Positions 41,930 to 53,761 of a stretch of DNA of 64,000 bases are shown here, piece after piece. The translations under genes were made by a program, and so were the position numbers. Positions within the stretch are counted from its first letter, which is position 1. The number at the start of each line of letters is the position of its first letter. The notes under the pieces are model-generated. The model saw nothing but the letters and a program-made list of their open reading frames with translations, was not told where the DNA came from and made no database searches. Source of the stretch: Noviherbaspirillum soli (lineage in GTDB: Bacteria; Pseudomonadota; Gammaproteobacteria; Burkholderiales; Burkholderiaceae_D); assembly GCF_015352955.1 (NCBI RefSeq), contig NZ_JACYOX010000029.1:1-64000 (forward strand), given 5' to 3'.

Positions 41930-43975
41930 ATGACTGAAAGTAGCAAGCCGGACCCGGCGCTGGCCGCCGGCGTGGACGACGAGGCATTGAAAAAGGCGGA
42001 AGCCTACATCGAGGAAGAGGAAGGCGCTGCCAACCGCATGACCGGCTGGATTGCCGGCTTCCTGACCTTCACCGCCGTGGTGATGTCGCTGTTCCATCTC
42101 TACAGCGCCTATGCGATCGTGCCCACGCAGGTGCTGCGCCCGGTGCACCTGGCCTTCGTGCTGTTCCTGACCTTCCTGATCTTTCCGGTGGCGCGGCGCT
42201 TTCGCCACCGCATCATGTGGTGGGACTGGATCGCGGCCCTGCTGTCGCTGGTGATCATTGCCTACGCCATCATGGGCGGCGACGACTTCAACGACCGCAA
42301 TACCATGCCGGAAACCTGGGACATCGTGCTTGGCGCGCTGCTGATGGTGCTGGTGCTGGAAGCGATGCGCCGCACCGCCGGCTGGATCATGCCGGTGGTG
42401 ACGATCGGCTTCGTGCTGTACGCGCTGTACGGCGCCTACCTGCCGCAACCCTGGACCCACAAGGGCTATGCGCTGGGCCGGCTGGTGGGCCAGATGTACA
42501 TGACGCTGGAGGGCATCTTCGGCGTGGCGCTGGACGTGTCCTCCTCGCTGATCATCCTGTTCACCATCTTCGGCGCCTTCCTGCAGTTCTCCAAGGCCGG
42601 CAAGTTCTATATCGACTTTTCCTTCGCCGCGATGGGCGGCAAGCCGACCGGCGCCGGCCGCACCGTGGTGCTGGCTTCCTTCCTGCTCGGCGGCCCTTCC
42701 GGCTCGGGCGTGGCAACCACGGTCACGCTGGGCTCGGTGGCCTGGCCGATGCTGCAGAAGGTAGGCTATGAACGCAACGCCGCCGGCGGGCTGCTGGCGG
42801 CAGGCGGGCTTGGCGCCATCATCTCGCCGCCGGTGCTGGGCGCGGCGGCCTTCCTGATCGCCGAGTTCCTGAAGATTTCCTATCTCGACGTGCTGCTGAT
42901 GGCGGCCATCCCGACGGTGCTGTTCTACCTGGCGCTGTTCCTGATGGTGGAAATCGATGCGCGCAAGTACGGCATGGGCAATACCGTGTTCGCCAAGGCC
43001 GACAGCCTGTGGAACCTGACGCGGCGCTACTGGTTTCATTTCGTGTCGCTGATATCGATCGTGGTGTTCATGCTGCTTGGCTATTCGCCGGTGCTGTCGG
43101 TGTTCTGGGCCACCATCGTCACCTTCTTCGTCAGCTTCCTCGACCGCGACTGCGCGCTGCTGTCCTATGACCTGTTCCGCGGCAGGGGCTCGGTATGGCG
43201 CCACATCGTCGATTCGCGGCTGGTCAAGGCACTGGAAGCCGGCTCGGTCGGCATGCTCAACGTCGCCGCCACCTGCGCCGGCGCCGGCATCATCGTCGGC
43301 GTGGTGACACTGACCGGCCTGGGCCTGAAGTTCAGCTCCATCGTGATCAACTACGCCGGCGGCTCGCTGCTGCTGACCGCGGTCTATACCGCGCTGGTGG
43401 TATGGATCGTCGGACTGGCGGTGCCGGTGACGGCTTCCTACATCATCTGCGCGGTGATCACCGCGCCGGCCCTGACCAAGCTGGGCGTGCCGGACTTTGC
43501 GGCGCACATGTTCATCTTCTATTACGCGGTGCTGTCGGAAGTCTCGCCGCCGACGGCTTTGTCGCCGTTCGCGGCGTCGGCCATTACCGGCGGCGACCCG
43601 TACAAGACGACGATGCAATGCTGGAAGTACACGGTGCCGGCCTTCCTGCTGCCGTTCATGTTCGTGCTCGACAGCAGCGGGCAGGGCCTGCTGCTGATGG
43701 GGTCGACCAAGGCGCTGGCCAGCGCGAACTGGTGGTCCATCGCCCAGGTCAGCCTGACCGCGGCGGCCGGCATCGCGGCATTGGCGGCAGGGTTCCAGGG
43801 CTGGATGTTCATCCGCACCAATTGGCTTGAGCGCACGTTGCTGCTGGTGGCGGGATTCACTTTGGCTTATCCGGGGACGTTCTATGACTTGCTGGGATTG
43901 GGGCTGCTGATTGCGGCGGTGGTGATGCAGCAGTTGCGGGGGAAAAGTGTGGTGGCGGGGTCAAGGGCTGGTTGA
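41930..43975 (+). CDS. TRAP transporter fused permease (DctQ-DctM type) for the TAXI receptor
   Basis: 681 residues from the ATG at 41930 (GGAAA upstream); an earlier ATG at 41906 is less well supported. After an acidic N-terminus, about four helices equal the small DctQ-like subunit (to about residue 160). The large DctM-like subunit then follows with about 12-14 helices and the motifs GGPSGSGVATTVTLGSVAWPMLQKVGY, AGGLGAIISPPVLGAAAFLIAE and SEVSPPTALSPFAASAITGGDP. Fused 4TM/12TM permeases are the normal partners of TAXI receptors. It ends 25 bp from the convergent dctD gene. Confidence 0.93.
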   Translation: MTESSKPDPALAAGVDDEALKKAEAYIEEEEGAANRMTGWIAGFLTFTAVVMSLFHLYSAYAIVPTQVLRPVHLAFVLFLTFLIFPVARRFRHRIMWWDWIAALLSLVIIAYAIMGGDDFNDRNTMPETWDIVLGALLMVLVLEAMRRTAGWIMPVVTIGFVLYALYGAYLPQPWTHKGYALGRLVGQMYMTLEGIFGVALDVSSSLIILFTIFGAFLQFSKAGKFYIDFSFAAMGGKPTGAGRTVVLASFLLGGPSGSGVATTVTLGSVAWPMLQKVGYERNAAGGLLAAGGLGAIISPPVLGAAAFLIAEFLKISYLDVLLMAAIPTVLFYLALFLMVEIDARKYGMGNTVFAKADSLWNLTRRYWFHFVSLISIVVFMLLGYSPVLSVFWATIVTFFVSFLDRDCALLSYDLFRGRGSVWRHIVDSRLVKALEAGSVGMLNVAATCAGAGIIVGVVTLTGLGLKFSSIVINYAGGSLLLTAVYTALVVWIVGLAVPVTASYIICAVITAPALTKLGVPDFAAHMFIFYYAVLSEVSPPTALSPFAASAITGGDPYKTTMQCWKYTVPAFLLPFMFVLDSSGQGLLLMGSTKALASANWWSIAQVSLTAAAGIAALAAGFQGWMFIRTNWLERTLLLVAGFTLAYPGTFYDLLGLGLLIAAVVMQQLRGKSVVAGSRAG

Positions 43976-44000
43976 TGCAGTCTGGCAGCCATCCCACCCC

Positions 44001-45337
<1,337 letters not shown>

Positions 45338-45341
<4 letters not shown>

Positions 45342-47305
45342 GAAGCGGGCCTTTGCGGTGCGGCGGGAAGGTCGACGGTGAACACCGCGCCGCCTTCGGG
45401 CAGGTTGTCGGCGGACAGCGCGCCGCCGAAGTCGGCGACGATGCCGGCGGAGATCGCCAGCCCCAGGCCAAGGCCGCCGCCGGCTTCCTTGGTGGTGAAG
45501 AAGGGTTCGAACAGGCGGCCGCTGGCTTCCTCGCTGATGCCGGGGCCACGGTCGCGCACCCGGATCAGGATGCGGCCGTCGCGCCGGCTGGCTGAGATGT
45601 CCACCACCGGCGCATGCTGGCCTTCCATCGCGTCGAGCGCGTTGCCGGCCAGGTTCACCAGTACCTGCTCCAGCCGGTTCGGGTCGCACCAGGCTTCCAG
45701 CTCGTCCGGCGGCAGGTCGACGCAGGCCACCGTGCCGGCCTGTTTCAGCCGCTGCTCCAGCAGGAACAGCGCATTCTCAATGGCGCGCCGCACCGGCACT
45801 GCCTGCGGCTTGCCGGACGACTTGCGGGCAAAGGACTTCAGCTGCGACGTCAGCAGGCCCATGCGGTCGACCAGCTGGTCGATCCGTTCCAGGTTGCTGC
45901 TGGCGGTCTCCTGGTTGCCGCGCGCCAGGAATTTGCGGGCATTGCCGGACAGGGTGCGCAGCGCGGCCAGCGGCTGGTTCAGCTCATGCGCGATGCCGGC
46001 CGAGAGCTGGCCGATCACGGCCAGCTTGCCGGCCTGCACCAGCTCGTCCTGCGCCGAACGCAGGGTGCGCTCGGCCTGGGTGCGCTCCGCCACTTCCTTT
46101 ATCAGCCGTTCGTTGGCCGAGGACAGGTCGGCGGTGCGCTCGATCACATTGCGCTCCAGCTCGTCATGCGCCCGCTGCAGCGCGGCCTGCGCCGCCAGCT
46201 GGTCCTGCAGGTGGCGGCGGCGCTGGTTCAGCAGCAGCGCCAGGATGAACAGGAAGGCGGCGAAGGCGCCGGCCAGCGCGGCGCGGTTGACGGCGATGGT
46301 GCGCACCTGGGCCTGCGGGGAATACACCGTGATGTTCCACGGCGTGCCGGGCAGGTTGCGGGTCTGGGCCAGGAAGTTGCCCGCCAGCGGGAACACCGGC
46401 GCCGCGGTCGCGGTCGCCGGCAGGCGCACCAGGCGGGCGCCGTCCTCCAGCACCGACAGCTCCTTCACGCCCAGCGGCGCCAGCGCCTGGCGGTTGTACT
46501 GCTGGGTGCGCTCGAAGGCTTCCAGCGTGGCCTTGTCGAGCGGCTTGATGGTGGTGAATTTCCAGTCGGGCACCGAGGACAAAATCACCACGCCGTTTTC
46601 ATCCGACACCAGCGCCGGCGCCTCGACCGCGCCCCAGGACTGTTCCAGCTGGCGCAGGCCGACTTTCACCACCGCCACCCCGGCCACGTCGTGCCCGCTG
46701 GCCAGCGCCGAGGACAGGTAATAGCCGGGCTCGCCCTGGGTGGTGCCGATGCCGAAGAAGCGGCCGGCGCCTGTTTCCAGCGCCTGTCGGAAATACGGCC
46801 GGAAAAACAGGTTCTCGCCGATGAAGCTGTCGCGCTGGCGCCAGTTGCTGCTGGCAACCACCCGGCCTTCGCGGTCGAGTATGTAGATCGAGAGACTGCC
46901 GGCGCGGGCATTGAGCTGTTCCAGGTAATGGTTCATGCGCGCCACGCGGGCGGCGTCGGGCGCGGCCAGCATGTCCAGCACGCTCTGGTCCAGGCCAAGC
47001 AGCGCCGGGAAATAGCCGTACTTGTCGATTTCCCGTTCAAGGCTGGCGGCGTACAGGTCGAGCCGGTGGCGGCCGGTGGATTCCAGTTCGGCCATGCCGG
47101 CCGACAGGCTGTAGCGGAAGGCCAGCTGCGACGCGCCCAGCGTCAGCGCCGCAAACAGCAGCAGCAGGGCGGCGACACGCGACAGGGACAGGGCAGGGAG
47201 CATGACAACGGGGGCCGTTCGGATTTCCGGATTATGCCGGCCCGCCGGCATTCCGGCGTCATTTCCGCCGGAAAAACCTTGCTGCATCATCGTTGGCTTG
47301 CGCAT
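45338..47305 (-). CDS. dctB: C4-dicarboxylate sensor histidine kinase, DctB-like
   Basis: 655 residues from the ATG at 47305, chosen for AAGGAG just ahead; a later in-frame ATG at 47203 has no such site. Two membrane helices (about 39-57 and 325-345) enclose a periplasmic PAS-like double sensor (LDREGRVVASSNWRQRDSFIGENLFFRPYF, GEPGYYLSSAL) as in DctB. A coiled coil leads to HisKA with GIAHELNQPLAALR and HATPase (DPNRLEQVLVNLAGNALDAM, RDRGPGI, FEPFFTTKEAGGGLGLGLAIS). It senses succinate, fumarate or malate and phosphorylates DctD. Confidence 0.92.
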
Positions 47306-47330
47306 GTCGCTCCTTGCCGGCGCCTGGCTG

Positions 47331-48635
47331 CTATGCCGGCGTGGTTTCCCGTTCTTCCTCGGGCAGCGGCAGCACGTCCTCGGACTCGGCCAGGGCAGGG
47401 TCGACCGTATCGATCGCGTTTTCCCACTTGGCCACCACGGTGGTGGCGATCGCATTGCCCAGCACGTTGGTCACGGTGCGGCCCATGTCGAGGAAATGGT
47501 CCACGCCCATCACCAGCAGCAGGCCGGCTTCCGGCAGGTTGAACATCGGCAGCACCGCGGCCACCACCACCAGCGAGGCGCGCGGCACGCCGGCGATGCC
47601 CTTGGACGACACCATCAGCACCAGCAGCATGGTGATCTGCTGGCCCAGCGTCAGCGGAATGTTGTAGGCCTGGGAAATGAACAGCGCGGCGAAGGCGGTG
47701 TACATCATCGAGCCGTCGAGGTTGAAGGAATAGCCCAGCGGCAGCACGAAGCTGGTGACCTTCTTCTGCACGCCGAACTTGTCGAGCTGCTCCATCAGCT
47801 TCGGATAGGCGGACTCGCTGGACGCGGTGGAGAAGCCGATCAGCATCGGATTGCGGATCAGCTTCAGCAGCCGGAACACCTCGCGGCCCAGCACGCAGTA
47901 GCCGGCGAAGATCAGCACCATCCACAGAACTGCCAGCGCGGCGAAGAAGCTGGCCATGTAGCGGCCATACACAAGCAATATGCCCAGGCCCTGGGTGGTG
48001 ATGATGGCGGCGACTGCGGCGAACACGCCCACCGGCGCAAAGCGCATCACATAGTCGGTCACCTGCAGCATCACATGGCCGATTTCCTGGGTGGTTTTCA
48101 ACAGGCTGCGGGCGGTGCTGTCATGCAGCTTGCCCAGCGCCACGCCGAAGAACAGCGCAAACACCAGGATCTGCAGGATCTCGTTGTTGGCCATCGACTC
48201 GACGATGCTCTTGGGGAAGACGTGCGTCACGAACTGCTTCAGGTTCAGTGCGTTCGTTTTCAAGTCGGTGGCGGCGCCGGCGTCCGGCAGCGGCACATTG
48301 ACCGCATGGCCGGGCTGGAGCAGGTTGGACATCACCAGGCCGATCATCAGCGAGCAGAGCGACGCGGTAATGAACCAGCCCAGCGCCTTGCCGCCGATGC
48401 GGCCCACCGCGCTGGCGTCGCCCATGCCGGCCAGGCCGCCGACCAGGGTGGCCAGCACCAGCGGCGCAATGATCATCTTGATCAGCCGGAGGAAGATGTC
48501 GGTGACCATCGTGAAATAACTGGCAATCTCCTTGGCCGCCGCGGCATCCGCGGCAAGCGAGTGGCAGAGATAGCCGACTGCAACGCCGGACACCATGGCA
48601 ATGGCGATCCAGCTGGTAAGTTTGTTCCGTTTCAT
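47331..48635 (-). CDS. dctA: C4-dicarboxylate:cation symporter
   Basis: 434 residues, DAACS family. Eight membrane helices plus reentrant hairpins; motifs include MIIAPLVLATLVGGLAGMGD, PLGYSFNLDGSMMYTAFAALFISQA, LLVLMVSSKGIAGVPRASLVV and MGRTVTNVLGNAIATTVVAKWE. It imports succinate, fumarate and malate with protons or Na+. GGAGGG precedes the ATG. First gene of dctA-dctB-dctD, all one way; in rhizobia dctA is divergent from dctBD, so the arrangement differs. Confidence 0.95.
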   Translation of the reverse strand: MKRNKLTSWIAIAMVSGVAVGYLCHSLAADAAAAKEIASYFTMVTDIFLRLIKMIIAPLVLATLVGGLAGMGDASAVGRIGGKALGWFITASLCSLMIGLVMSNLLQPGHAVNVPLPDAGAATDLKTNALNLKQFVTHVFPKSIVESMANNEILQILVFALFFGVALGKLHDSTARSLLKTTQEIGHVMLQVTDYVMRFAPVGVFAAVAAIITTQGLGILLVYGRYMASFFAALAVLWMVLIFAGYCVLGREVFRLLKLIRNPMLIGFSTASSESAYPKLMEQLDKFGVQKKVTSFVLPLGYSFNLDGSMMYTAFAALFISQAYNIPLTLGQQITMLLVLMVSSKGIAGVPRASLVVVAAVLPMFNLPEAGLLLVMGVDHFLDMGRTVTNVLGNAIATTVVAKWENAIDTVDPALAESEDVLPLPEEERETTPA

Positions 48636-48720
48636 CGGAGGGTTCCTTTTGCTTCTGGCTGATTGGGACGAATGGGCGGTGCCCGGCTTTCAAGGCCATT
48701 TGCTGACCGCCCTCCTGTTC

Positions 48721-48737
48721 AGCACAAGACGTGCCAG
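48721..48737 (-). promoter_or_regulatory. Sigma-54 promoter of dctA
   Basis: On the minus strand CTGGCACGTCTTGTGCT: -24 TGGCACG is perfect, GG and GC are ten bases apart, and the -12 block differs from TTGCW by one base. The predicted start of transcription is about 75 bases before dctA. Confidence 0.8.
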
Positions 48738-48806
48738 TCTTGGCTTTCCAAGTGGAAGTGCAAGCCTTTGATTAACAAGGTAAAAATTCAGGCCGGCGTG
48801 GCCGTG

Positions 48807-48852
48807 TCCGGATTCCCGGATAATGCGGCCTCAAGTCGTTCGGAAATCCGGA
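48807..48852. promoter_or_regulatory. Two phased inverted repeats, candidate DctD upstream activating sites
   Basis: TCCGGATTCCCGGA at 48807-48820 and TTCGGAAATCCGGA at 48839-48852. Read in the same orientation they agree at 12 of 14 bases, and their centres are 32 bp apart, three helical turns. They lie about 70-130 bp upstream of the sigma-54 promoter, as expected of tandem DctD sites. They overlap the region just before the cytochrome c gene. Confidence 0.65.
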
Positions 48853-48892
48853 TGGCACTGGGCCGGAATGGCGTTGCCGGCGGGAGAGGAAG

Positions 48893-49372
48893 TTGAACAA
48901 AGGGATTTTCATTGCAGCGGCGGCTGGTCTGGCCCTGGCAGCGGCCGCAGCGCTTTTCATTGGCCGGCCCGGCGCTGCGGCAGCGTATATCGATCCGTCC
49001 GACGCGGCCCTGGTGTCGCGGGGCAAGCCCATCTATGCCCAGCATTGCGCCGCCTGTCATGGCGCCAGCATGGAAGGCCAGCCGAACTGGCGCGAGCGCC
49101 GGCCCGACGGCCGCCTGCCGGCGCCGCCGCATGACGCCAGTGGCCACACCTGGCATCACCCGGACGCGGTGCTGGTGGATATCGTCAAGCACGGCCTGGT
49201 GCCGGGCAAGACCGCGCCCGACGCTTACGAAAGCGACATGCCGGCCTATGAACGGCTGCTGTCGGATGCCGACGTGCAGGCGGTGCTGGCGTATATCAAG
49301 AGCGGATGGCCGGCGGATGCACTGGAGGCGCAGAAGGAAGTGACACTGCAGCGAAATCAGGGAAGCCGCTGA
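48893..49372 (+). CDS. Monohaem c-type cytochrome
   Basis: 159 residues, TTG start with GGAGAGGAAG ahead. An N-terminal uncleaved or cleaved hydrophobic segment (IFIAAAAGLALAAAAALFIG) leads to the periplasm. Haem is bound at CAACH (Cys52, Cys55, His56 approximately), with the distal ligand probably Met in SDMPAYERLL. The fold is a class I cytochrome c (LSDADVQAVLAYIKSGWP). Likely an electron carrier to a terminal oxidase or dehydrogenase; no partner is adjacent. Divergent from dctA. Confidence 0.88.
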   Translation: MNKGIFIAAAAGLALAAAAALFIGRPGAAAAYIDPSDAALVSRGKPIYAQHCAACHGASMEGQPNWRERRPDGRLPAPPHDASGHTWHHPDAVLVDIVKHGLVPGKTAPDAYESDMPAYERLLSDADVQAVLAYIKSGWPADALEAQKEVTLQRNQGSR

Positions 49373-49529
49373 GCTACTGCACGGCAATAGACCCGCTTCC
49401 GGACTGATGCAACCAGCCCCAAGTTTGACTTCTCTCAGTCCGGGCGCAGCATGCCCGCCTAATGTCTATCCACGTCGCCGCGAATCCGGCCGATTGCCGG
49501 ATTTGTCGACGCGGCGCAAGGAGACGATG

Positions 49530-49967
49530 ATGAGCACCGAAGCAAACCGGCAACTGGCCAGGCGCGGCTACGACATGTTCATGAAGGGCGATATCGAAGG
49601 CGTGATCGGCCTTTGCGCCGATGACATAGCCTGGGTCAGCCCGAAAAACGAACCGATTTCCTTTTCAGGCAGCTTTCACGGCAAGGCGGAGGTAGGCCGT
49701 TTTTTCCAGCTGATGTCGCAAGCCATTGAATTCGAGCACTTCGAGCCGCAAAGCTTTATTGCCGACGGCGACAAGGTGGCCGTAAGCGGGATCTCGCGCG
49801 GCAAGGTGCTGGAAAACGGCGCGAAGTTCGACGATGCCTGGGTGCATGTTTTCACGATGAAAAACGGAAAGATCGCCCGTTTCGAGCAGTACAACAACTC
49901 GGCAAGTTTTGTAGCCGCGATGTCGGCGCCGCTGCTGAGCAACGAAGACATGGCGGGCGCAGTCTGA
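49530..49967 (+). CDS. SnoaL-like / NTF2-like protein
   Basis: 145 residues. AAGGAG lies before two adjacent ATG codons (49527, 49530); the second has better spacing. Alpha+beta barrel of the SnoaL/ketosteroid-isomerase-like group: RGYDMFMKGDIEGVIGLCADDIAWVSP, SFHGKAEVGRFFQLMSQ, VAVSGISRGKVLENGAKFDDAWVHVFTMKNGKIARFEQYNNS. Members include isomerases, hydrolases and non-catalytic proteins, so no reaction can be given. Convergent with the LysR gene; link to the aromatic cluster is uncertain. Confidence 0.8.
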   Translation: MSTEANRQLARRGYDMFMKGDIEGVIGLCADDIAWVSPKNEPISFSGSFHGKAEVGRFFQLMSQAIEFEHFEPQSFIADGDKVAVSGISRGKVLENGAKFDDAWVHVFTMKNGKIARFEQYNNSASFVAAMSAPLLSNEDMAGAV

Positions 49968-49982
49968 ACGCCGGGCCGCCTT

Positions 49983-50897
49983 CTATGGCTGCGCCTGGTC
50001 GGAGAACAGGTCGAAGATGACATTGCGCACCCAGATGCTTGCCGGGTCCTTGTGGAACCTGGCATGCCAGAACAGGTTGATGCCGATGTCCGGCAGCGGC
50101 ACCGGATGCGGCAGGTAGCGCAGGTCGAACGGCGCCAGGCAGGCCTGTGCATACCGCTCCGGAACGGTGGCCACCATGTCGGTGCTGGACAGGATGTGGC
50201 CCAGCGCAACGAAGTGCGGCACGGTCAGCACCACATTGCGGGCGATGCCGCGCCGCTGTATCGATTCATCCACCGTGGCATGCCCGGTGCCCTCGGCGAC
50301 CACGACCACATGGCTGGCCGCGGCGAATGCTTCGACTGAGATCGCCTCCCGGTCCAGCGCATGGCCCTTCCGAAACATGCAGACATAGCGCTGCCGGAAC
50401 AGGCCGCGCTGGAAAAAACCCGACTTCAGCTGCGGCAGCAGGCCCAGCGCGAGGTCCACATGCCCGGCCTGCAGCGCATCGGCCAGGTTGGTTTCCCGGT
50501 TGCGCACCGTGCTGACGGTCACCGCTGGCGCCAATTGCGCGAGCCGTGTCATCAGGCGCGGCAGGAAGTAGATCTCGCCGATATCGGTCATCGCCACCGT
50601 GAATTTCCGGTTGCTGGCGGCCGGGTCGAAATCGGTCTTGCGGTTCAGCGCGTCATGCAGCGCGCCCAGCGCATAGGCCACCGGCTCGGAGAGTTCAATC
50701 GCGTAGGGCGTGGGCTCCATGCCGCGCGAGGTGCGCAGGAACAGCTCGTCATTCATCAGCCTGCGCAGCCGCGCCAGCGCATTGCTGACCGCCGGCTGGG
50801 TCAGGCCCAGTTGCGCGGCGACGGCCGACACGCTTCTTTCGGTGAAAAGCTGGTGGAACACGATCAGCAGGTTCAGGTCGACGTCTTTGAGTTGCAT
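49983..50897 (-). CDS. LysR-family regulator of the nag-type cluster (NahR/NagR-like)
   Basis: 304 residues. N-terminal winged helix ([58 protein letters not shown]) followed by the substrate-binding domain ([21 protein letters not shown]). This wording is typical of the NahR/NagR/LinR branch, which responds to salicylate or related aromatics. Divergent from the reductase gene with 97 bp between, the standard layout for a LysR activator and its target operon. Confidence 0.88.
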   Translation of the reverse strand: MQLKDVDLNLLIVFHQLFTERSVSAVAAQLGLTQPAVSNALARLRRLMNDELFLRTSRGMEPTPYAIELSEPVAYALGALHDALNRKTDFDPAASNRKFTVAMTDIGEIYFLPRLMTRLAQLAPAVTVSTVRNRETNLADALQAGHVDLALGLLPQLKSGFFQRGLFRQRYVCMFRKGHALDREAISVEAFAAASHVVVVAEGTGHATVDESIQRRGIARNVVLTVPHFVALGHILSSTDMVATVPERYAQACLAPFDLRYLPHPVPLPDIGINLFWHARFHKDPASIWVRNVIFDLFSDQAQP

Positions 50898-50994
50898 GGG
50901 TATTCATGAAATCAATACGGTGGATTCACCGGATTTTATTCGTTTATTTTACTTCCCTGCCTATAATCGCCCAACGCAAGCCAGGGGATCGTCC
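50898..50994 (+). promoter_or_regulatory. LysR-type operator and promoter for the salicylate hydroxylase-like operon
   Basis: TATT-N9-AATA at 50901-50917 contains a T-N11-A LysR motif; next to it CGGTG-GATT-CACCG (50918-50931) is a second inverted repeat. A perfect -10 TATAAT is at 50962-50967 with no good -35, as expected of an activator-dependent promoter. The reductase ATG follows 28 bp later. Confidence 0.6.
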
Positions 50995-51978
50995 ATGAAA
51001 CTGCTCGTGCAGCCAGCCAACCGCACCATCGAAGCCAGTCCCGGCGCCAACCTGCTGGCCACGCTGCGCGAGCATGGCATCGCGGTGTCCTACAGCTGCA
51101 CCGCCGGCCGCTGCGGCACCTGCCGCTGCAGGGTCAGCGCCGGCAGCGTGCTGGATACCGGGCGCCAGGGCAAGATCACCAATCCAGGCGAGGACCAGTA
51201 TGTGCTGGCCTGCACCAGCGTGCTGAGCGAAGACTGCACGATCGAGATACCGGAGCCGGACGAGATCGTCACCCATCCTGCACGCATCCTGAAGGCCACC
51301 GTGCTTGCGATCGATGCGCTGTCCCATGACATCCTGCGGCTGCGCCTGAAACCCGCCAAGCCGCTGGCATTCTCGCCCGGCCAGTACGCCAGCCTGCAGT
51401 TCACGCCGGCCCATGTGCGGCCCTATTCGATGGCCGGACTGCCGCAGGACGATGAACTCGAATTCCATGTGCGGCTGGTGCCGGGCGGACGGGTCACCCG
51501 GCATATCGCGGCCGAACTCAAGCCCGGCGACGCGGTGCGGGTGAGCGGTCCGCTGGGCACCGCCTACCTGCGCACGAAGCATCAGGGGCCGATGCTGTGC
51601 GTGGCCGGCGGCACCGGCCTGGCGCCGGTGCTTTCCATCGTGCGCGGCGCGATCGCTGCCGGCATGCGCGATCCGGTCCACCTGTACTTCGGCGTGCGCA
51701 CGCCGCAGGACGTGTATTACGCCGACCGGCTGGCCGAGCTGGCCGATGCCCATCCCAACCTGCATGTGCATATCGTGATTGCCAGCGGCGGCGAGGGCAC
51801 GGCGCGGCGCGGCCTGGTGACCGAGGCGGTGGCCCAGGACTGGGCCAGCCTGGCGGGTTTTCGGGCCTATCTGTGCGGCGCGCCGGCCATGGTGGAAGCG
51901 GCGGCACTGCTGGTGAAAGCCCGTGGCGTGGTGCCGGACAAGCTGCATGCCGACGCGTTTTACCCGGCAATGGACTAG
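50995..51978 (+). CDS. nagAa: Ring-hydroxylating oxygenase reductase (NagAa-like)
   Basis: 327 residues from the ATG at 50995 (AGGGGATC upstream). N-terminal plant-type [2Fe-2S] ferredoxin domain with [13 protein letters not shown] and a later [10 protein letters not shown] ferredoxin-NADP reductase-like unit follows: FAD site [15 protein letters not shown] site [20 protein letters not shown], and C-terminal [13 protein letters not shown]. It passes electrons from NAD(P)H to the Rieske ferredoxin encoded three genes on. Gene order reductase-alpha-beta-ferredoxin equals the nagAa-G-H-Ab order of Ralstonia U2. Confidence 0.88.
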   Translation: MKLLVQPANRTIEASPGANLLATLREHGIAVSYSCTAGRCGTCRCRVSAGSVLDTGRQGKITNPGEDQYVLACTSVLSEDCTIEIPEPDEIVTHPARILKATVLAIDALSHDILRLRLKPAKPLAFSPGQYASLQFTPAHVRPYSMAGLPQDDELEFHVRLVPGGRVTRHIAAELKPGDAVRVSGPLGTAYLRTKHQGPMLCVAGGTGLAPVLSIVRGAIAAGMRDPVHLYFGVRTPQDVYYADRLAELADAHPNLHVHIVIASGGEGTARRGLVTEAVAQDWASLAGFRAYLCGAPAMVEAAALLVKARGVVPDKLHADAFYPAMD

Positions 51979-52003
51979 ATAAGACTATCGACAAGGAGAC
52001 AGC

Positions 52004-53266
52004 ATGGGCGACATGCCTGGGGTATTTCCAAAAGACCCTAAATGGGAAGGCGATGGCAGCAGCCGCATCCCGTTCTGGGCCTACACCGATGAAGCGCTGT
52101 ACAAGAAGGAACTGGAGCGCTTCTTCTATCAGGGCCACTGGTGCTATGTCGGCCTGGAGGCGGAGATCCCGAACCCGGGCGACTTCAAGCGCACCGTGGT
52201 CGGCGAGCGCTCGGTGATCATGGTGCGCGATACGGATGGCGGCATCAATGTGGTTGAAAACGTCTGCGCCCATCGCGGCATGCAGTTCTGCCGCAAGCGC
52301 CACGGCAACCAGACCGAGTTCGTCTGTCCCTATCACCAATGGAACTACAGCCTGAAGGGCGACCTGCAGGGCGTGCCGTTCCGGCGCGGCGTGAAGCAGG
52401 ATGGCCGCGTGCAGGGCGGCATGCCGAAGGAATTCAACACCGGGGAGCACGGCCTGACCAGGCTGAAGGTGGCTACCCGCGGCGGCGTGGTGTTCGCTTC
52501 CTTCGACCACGGCATCGAGCCGCTGGAAGACTTTCTCGGGCCGGACATCCTGCATTACTTCGACCGCCTGTTCAACGGCCGCAAGCTGACCATCCTCGGC
52601 TACAACCGCCAGCGCATACCGGGCAACTGGAAGCTGATGCAGGAAAACATCAAGGACCCCTACCATCCGGGCCTGCTGCATACCTGGTTCATCACCTACG
52701 GCCTGTGGCGTGCCGATAACAAGTCGCAGCTCATCATGGATGCGCAGTACCGCCATGCCGCGATGATCTCCACCCGCGGCAGCGGCGGCGCCAGGTCCGA
52801 GGTCACGGCCGGCGTCACCAGCTTCAAGGAAAGCATGGAGATCCAGGACAAGCGCCTGCTCGACATCGTGCCCGAGCCATGGTGGCAAGGCCCGACCGCA
52901 GTGATGATGACGCTGTTTCCCAGCGTGATCTTCCAGCAGCAGGTCAACAGCGTGTCGACCCGCCACATCCAGCCCAACGGCACCGGCTCCTTCGACTTCG
53001 TCTGGACCCATTTCGGCTTCGAGGACGACACGCCGGAAATGACCGAGCGCCGGCTGATCCAGGCCAACCTGTTCGGCCCGGCCGGCTTCGTCTCGGCCGA
53101 CGATGGCGAGGTGATCGAGTTCTCGCAGAGCGGCTTCGAGCAGAAGCCCTTCCACCGGGCGCTGGCGGAGCTGGGCGGCTACGACTGCGGCAACACCGAC
53201 CACATGGTGACCGAGACGCTGATCCGCGGCATGTACCACTACTGGCGCAAGGTGATGGAGGTCTGA
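52004..53266 (+). CDS. nagG: Aromatic ring hydroxylase oxygenase large subunit (salicylate 5-hydroxylase NagG-like)
   Basis: 420 residues. Rieske [2Fe-2S] site CAHRGMQFC...CPYHQW (Cys-x-His, then Cys-x2-His) at about residues 88-112. Catalytic iron site NIKDPYHPGLLH supplies Asp-x2-His-x4-His. In the Ralstonia enzyme NagG/NagH converts salicylate to gentisate. Length, order of genes and a NahR-like regulator favour this role, but anthranilate or other ortho-substituted benzoates are possible substrates. No gentisate dioxygenase or other lower-pathway gene is in view. Confidence 0.82.
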   Translation: MGDMPGVFPKDPKWEGDGSSRIPFWAYTDEALYKKELERFFYQGHWCYVGLEAEIPNPGDFKRTVVGERSVIMVRDTDGGINVVENVCAHRGMQFCRKRHGNQTEFVCPYHQWNYSLKGDLQGVPFRRGVKQDGRVQGGMPKEFNTGEHGLTRLKVATRGGVVFASFDHGIEPLEDFLGPDILHYFDRLFNGRKLTILGYNRQRIPGNWKLMQENIKDPYHPGLLHTWFITYGLWRADNKSQLIMDAQYRHAAMISTRGSGGARSEVTAGVTSFKESMEIQDKRLLDIVPEPWWQGPTAVMMTLFPSVIFQQQVNSVSTRHIQPNGTGSFDFVWTHFGFEDDTPEMTERRLIQANLFGPAGFVSADDGEVIEFSQSGFEQKPFHRALAELGGYDCGNTDHMVTETLIRGMYHYWRKVMEV

Positions 53267-53268
53267 CG

Positions 53269-53754
53269 ATGGAGAACACGACGATGACGACGCAGGCCTG
53301 GCTGGCCCTGGTGCAGCTGCATGCCGACTATGCCGCCGCGGTCGACCGCGAGGACTGGGATGCCTGGGTGGACTTCTTCACCGAGGACTGCGTCTACAAG
53401 GTGCAGCCGCGCGAGAACCATGAGCGCGGCTTCCCGCTGGCCACGCTGGCGCTGCTGAGCCGCAACATGCTGAAGGACCGCGCCTACGGCATCAAGGAAA
53501 CCCTGTTCCACGATCCGTATTACCAGCGCCACGTGGTCGGCCTGCCGCGCATCCTGAAGGCCGATGGCGACCTGATCGAGGCCGAGGCCAACTATTCGGT
53601 GTTCCGCACCAAGCTCGGACAGGAGACCACCGTGTTCAATGTCGGCCGCTACATCGACCGCATCAGGGTCACGCCCGACGGCCTGAAGCTCGCATCGCGC
53701 CTGTGCATCTACGACACCGAGATGATCCCCAATTCACTGATCTACCCGATCTGA
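53269..53754 (+). CDS. nagH: Aromatic ring hydroxylase oxygenase small subunit (NagH-like)
   Basis: 161 residues; GGAGG at the end of the large-subunit gene is seven bases before the ATG. Cystatin-like beta subunit: [73 protein letters not shown] and VGRYIDRI. It has no cofactor and supports the alpha3beta3 hexamer. Two bases separate it from nagG, so coupling is tight. Confidence 0.88.
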   Translation: MENTTMTTQAWLALVQLHADYAAAVDREDWDAWVDFFTEDCVYKVQPRENHERGFPLATLALLSRNMLKDRAYGIKETLFHDPYYQRHVVGLPRILKADGDLIEAEANYSVFRTKLGQETTVFNVGRYIDRIRVTPDGLKLASRLCIYDTEMIPNSLIYPI

Positions 53755-53761
53755 GGTCACC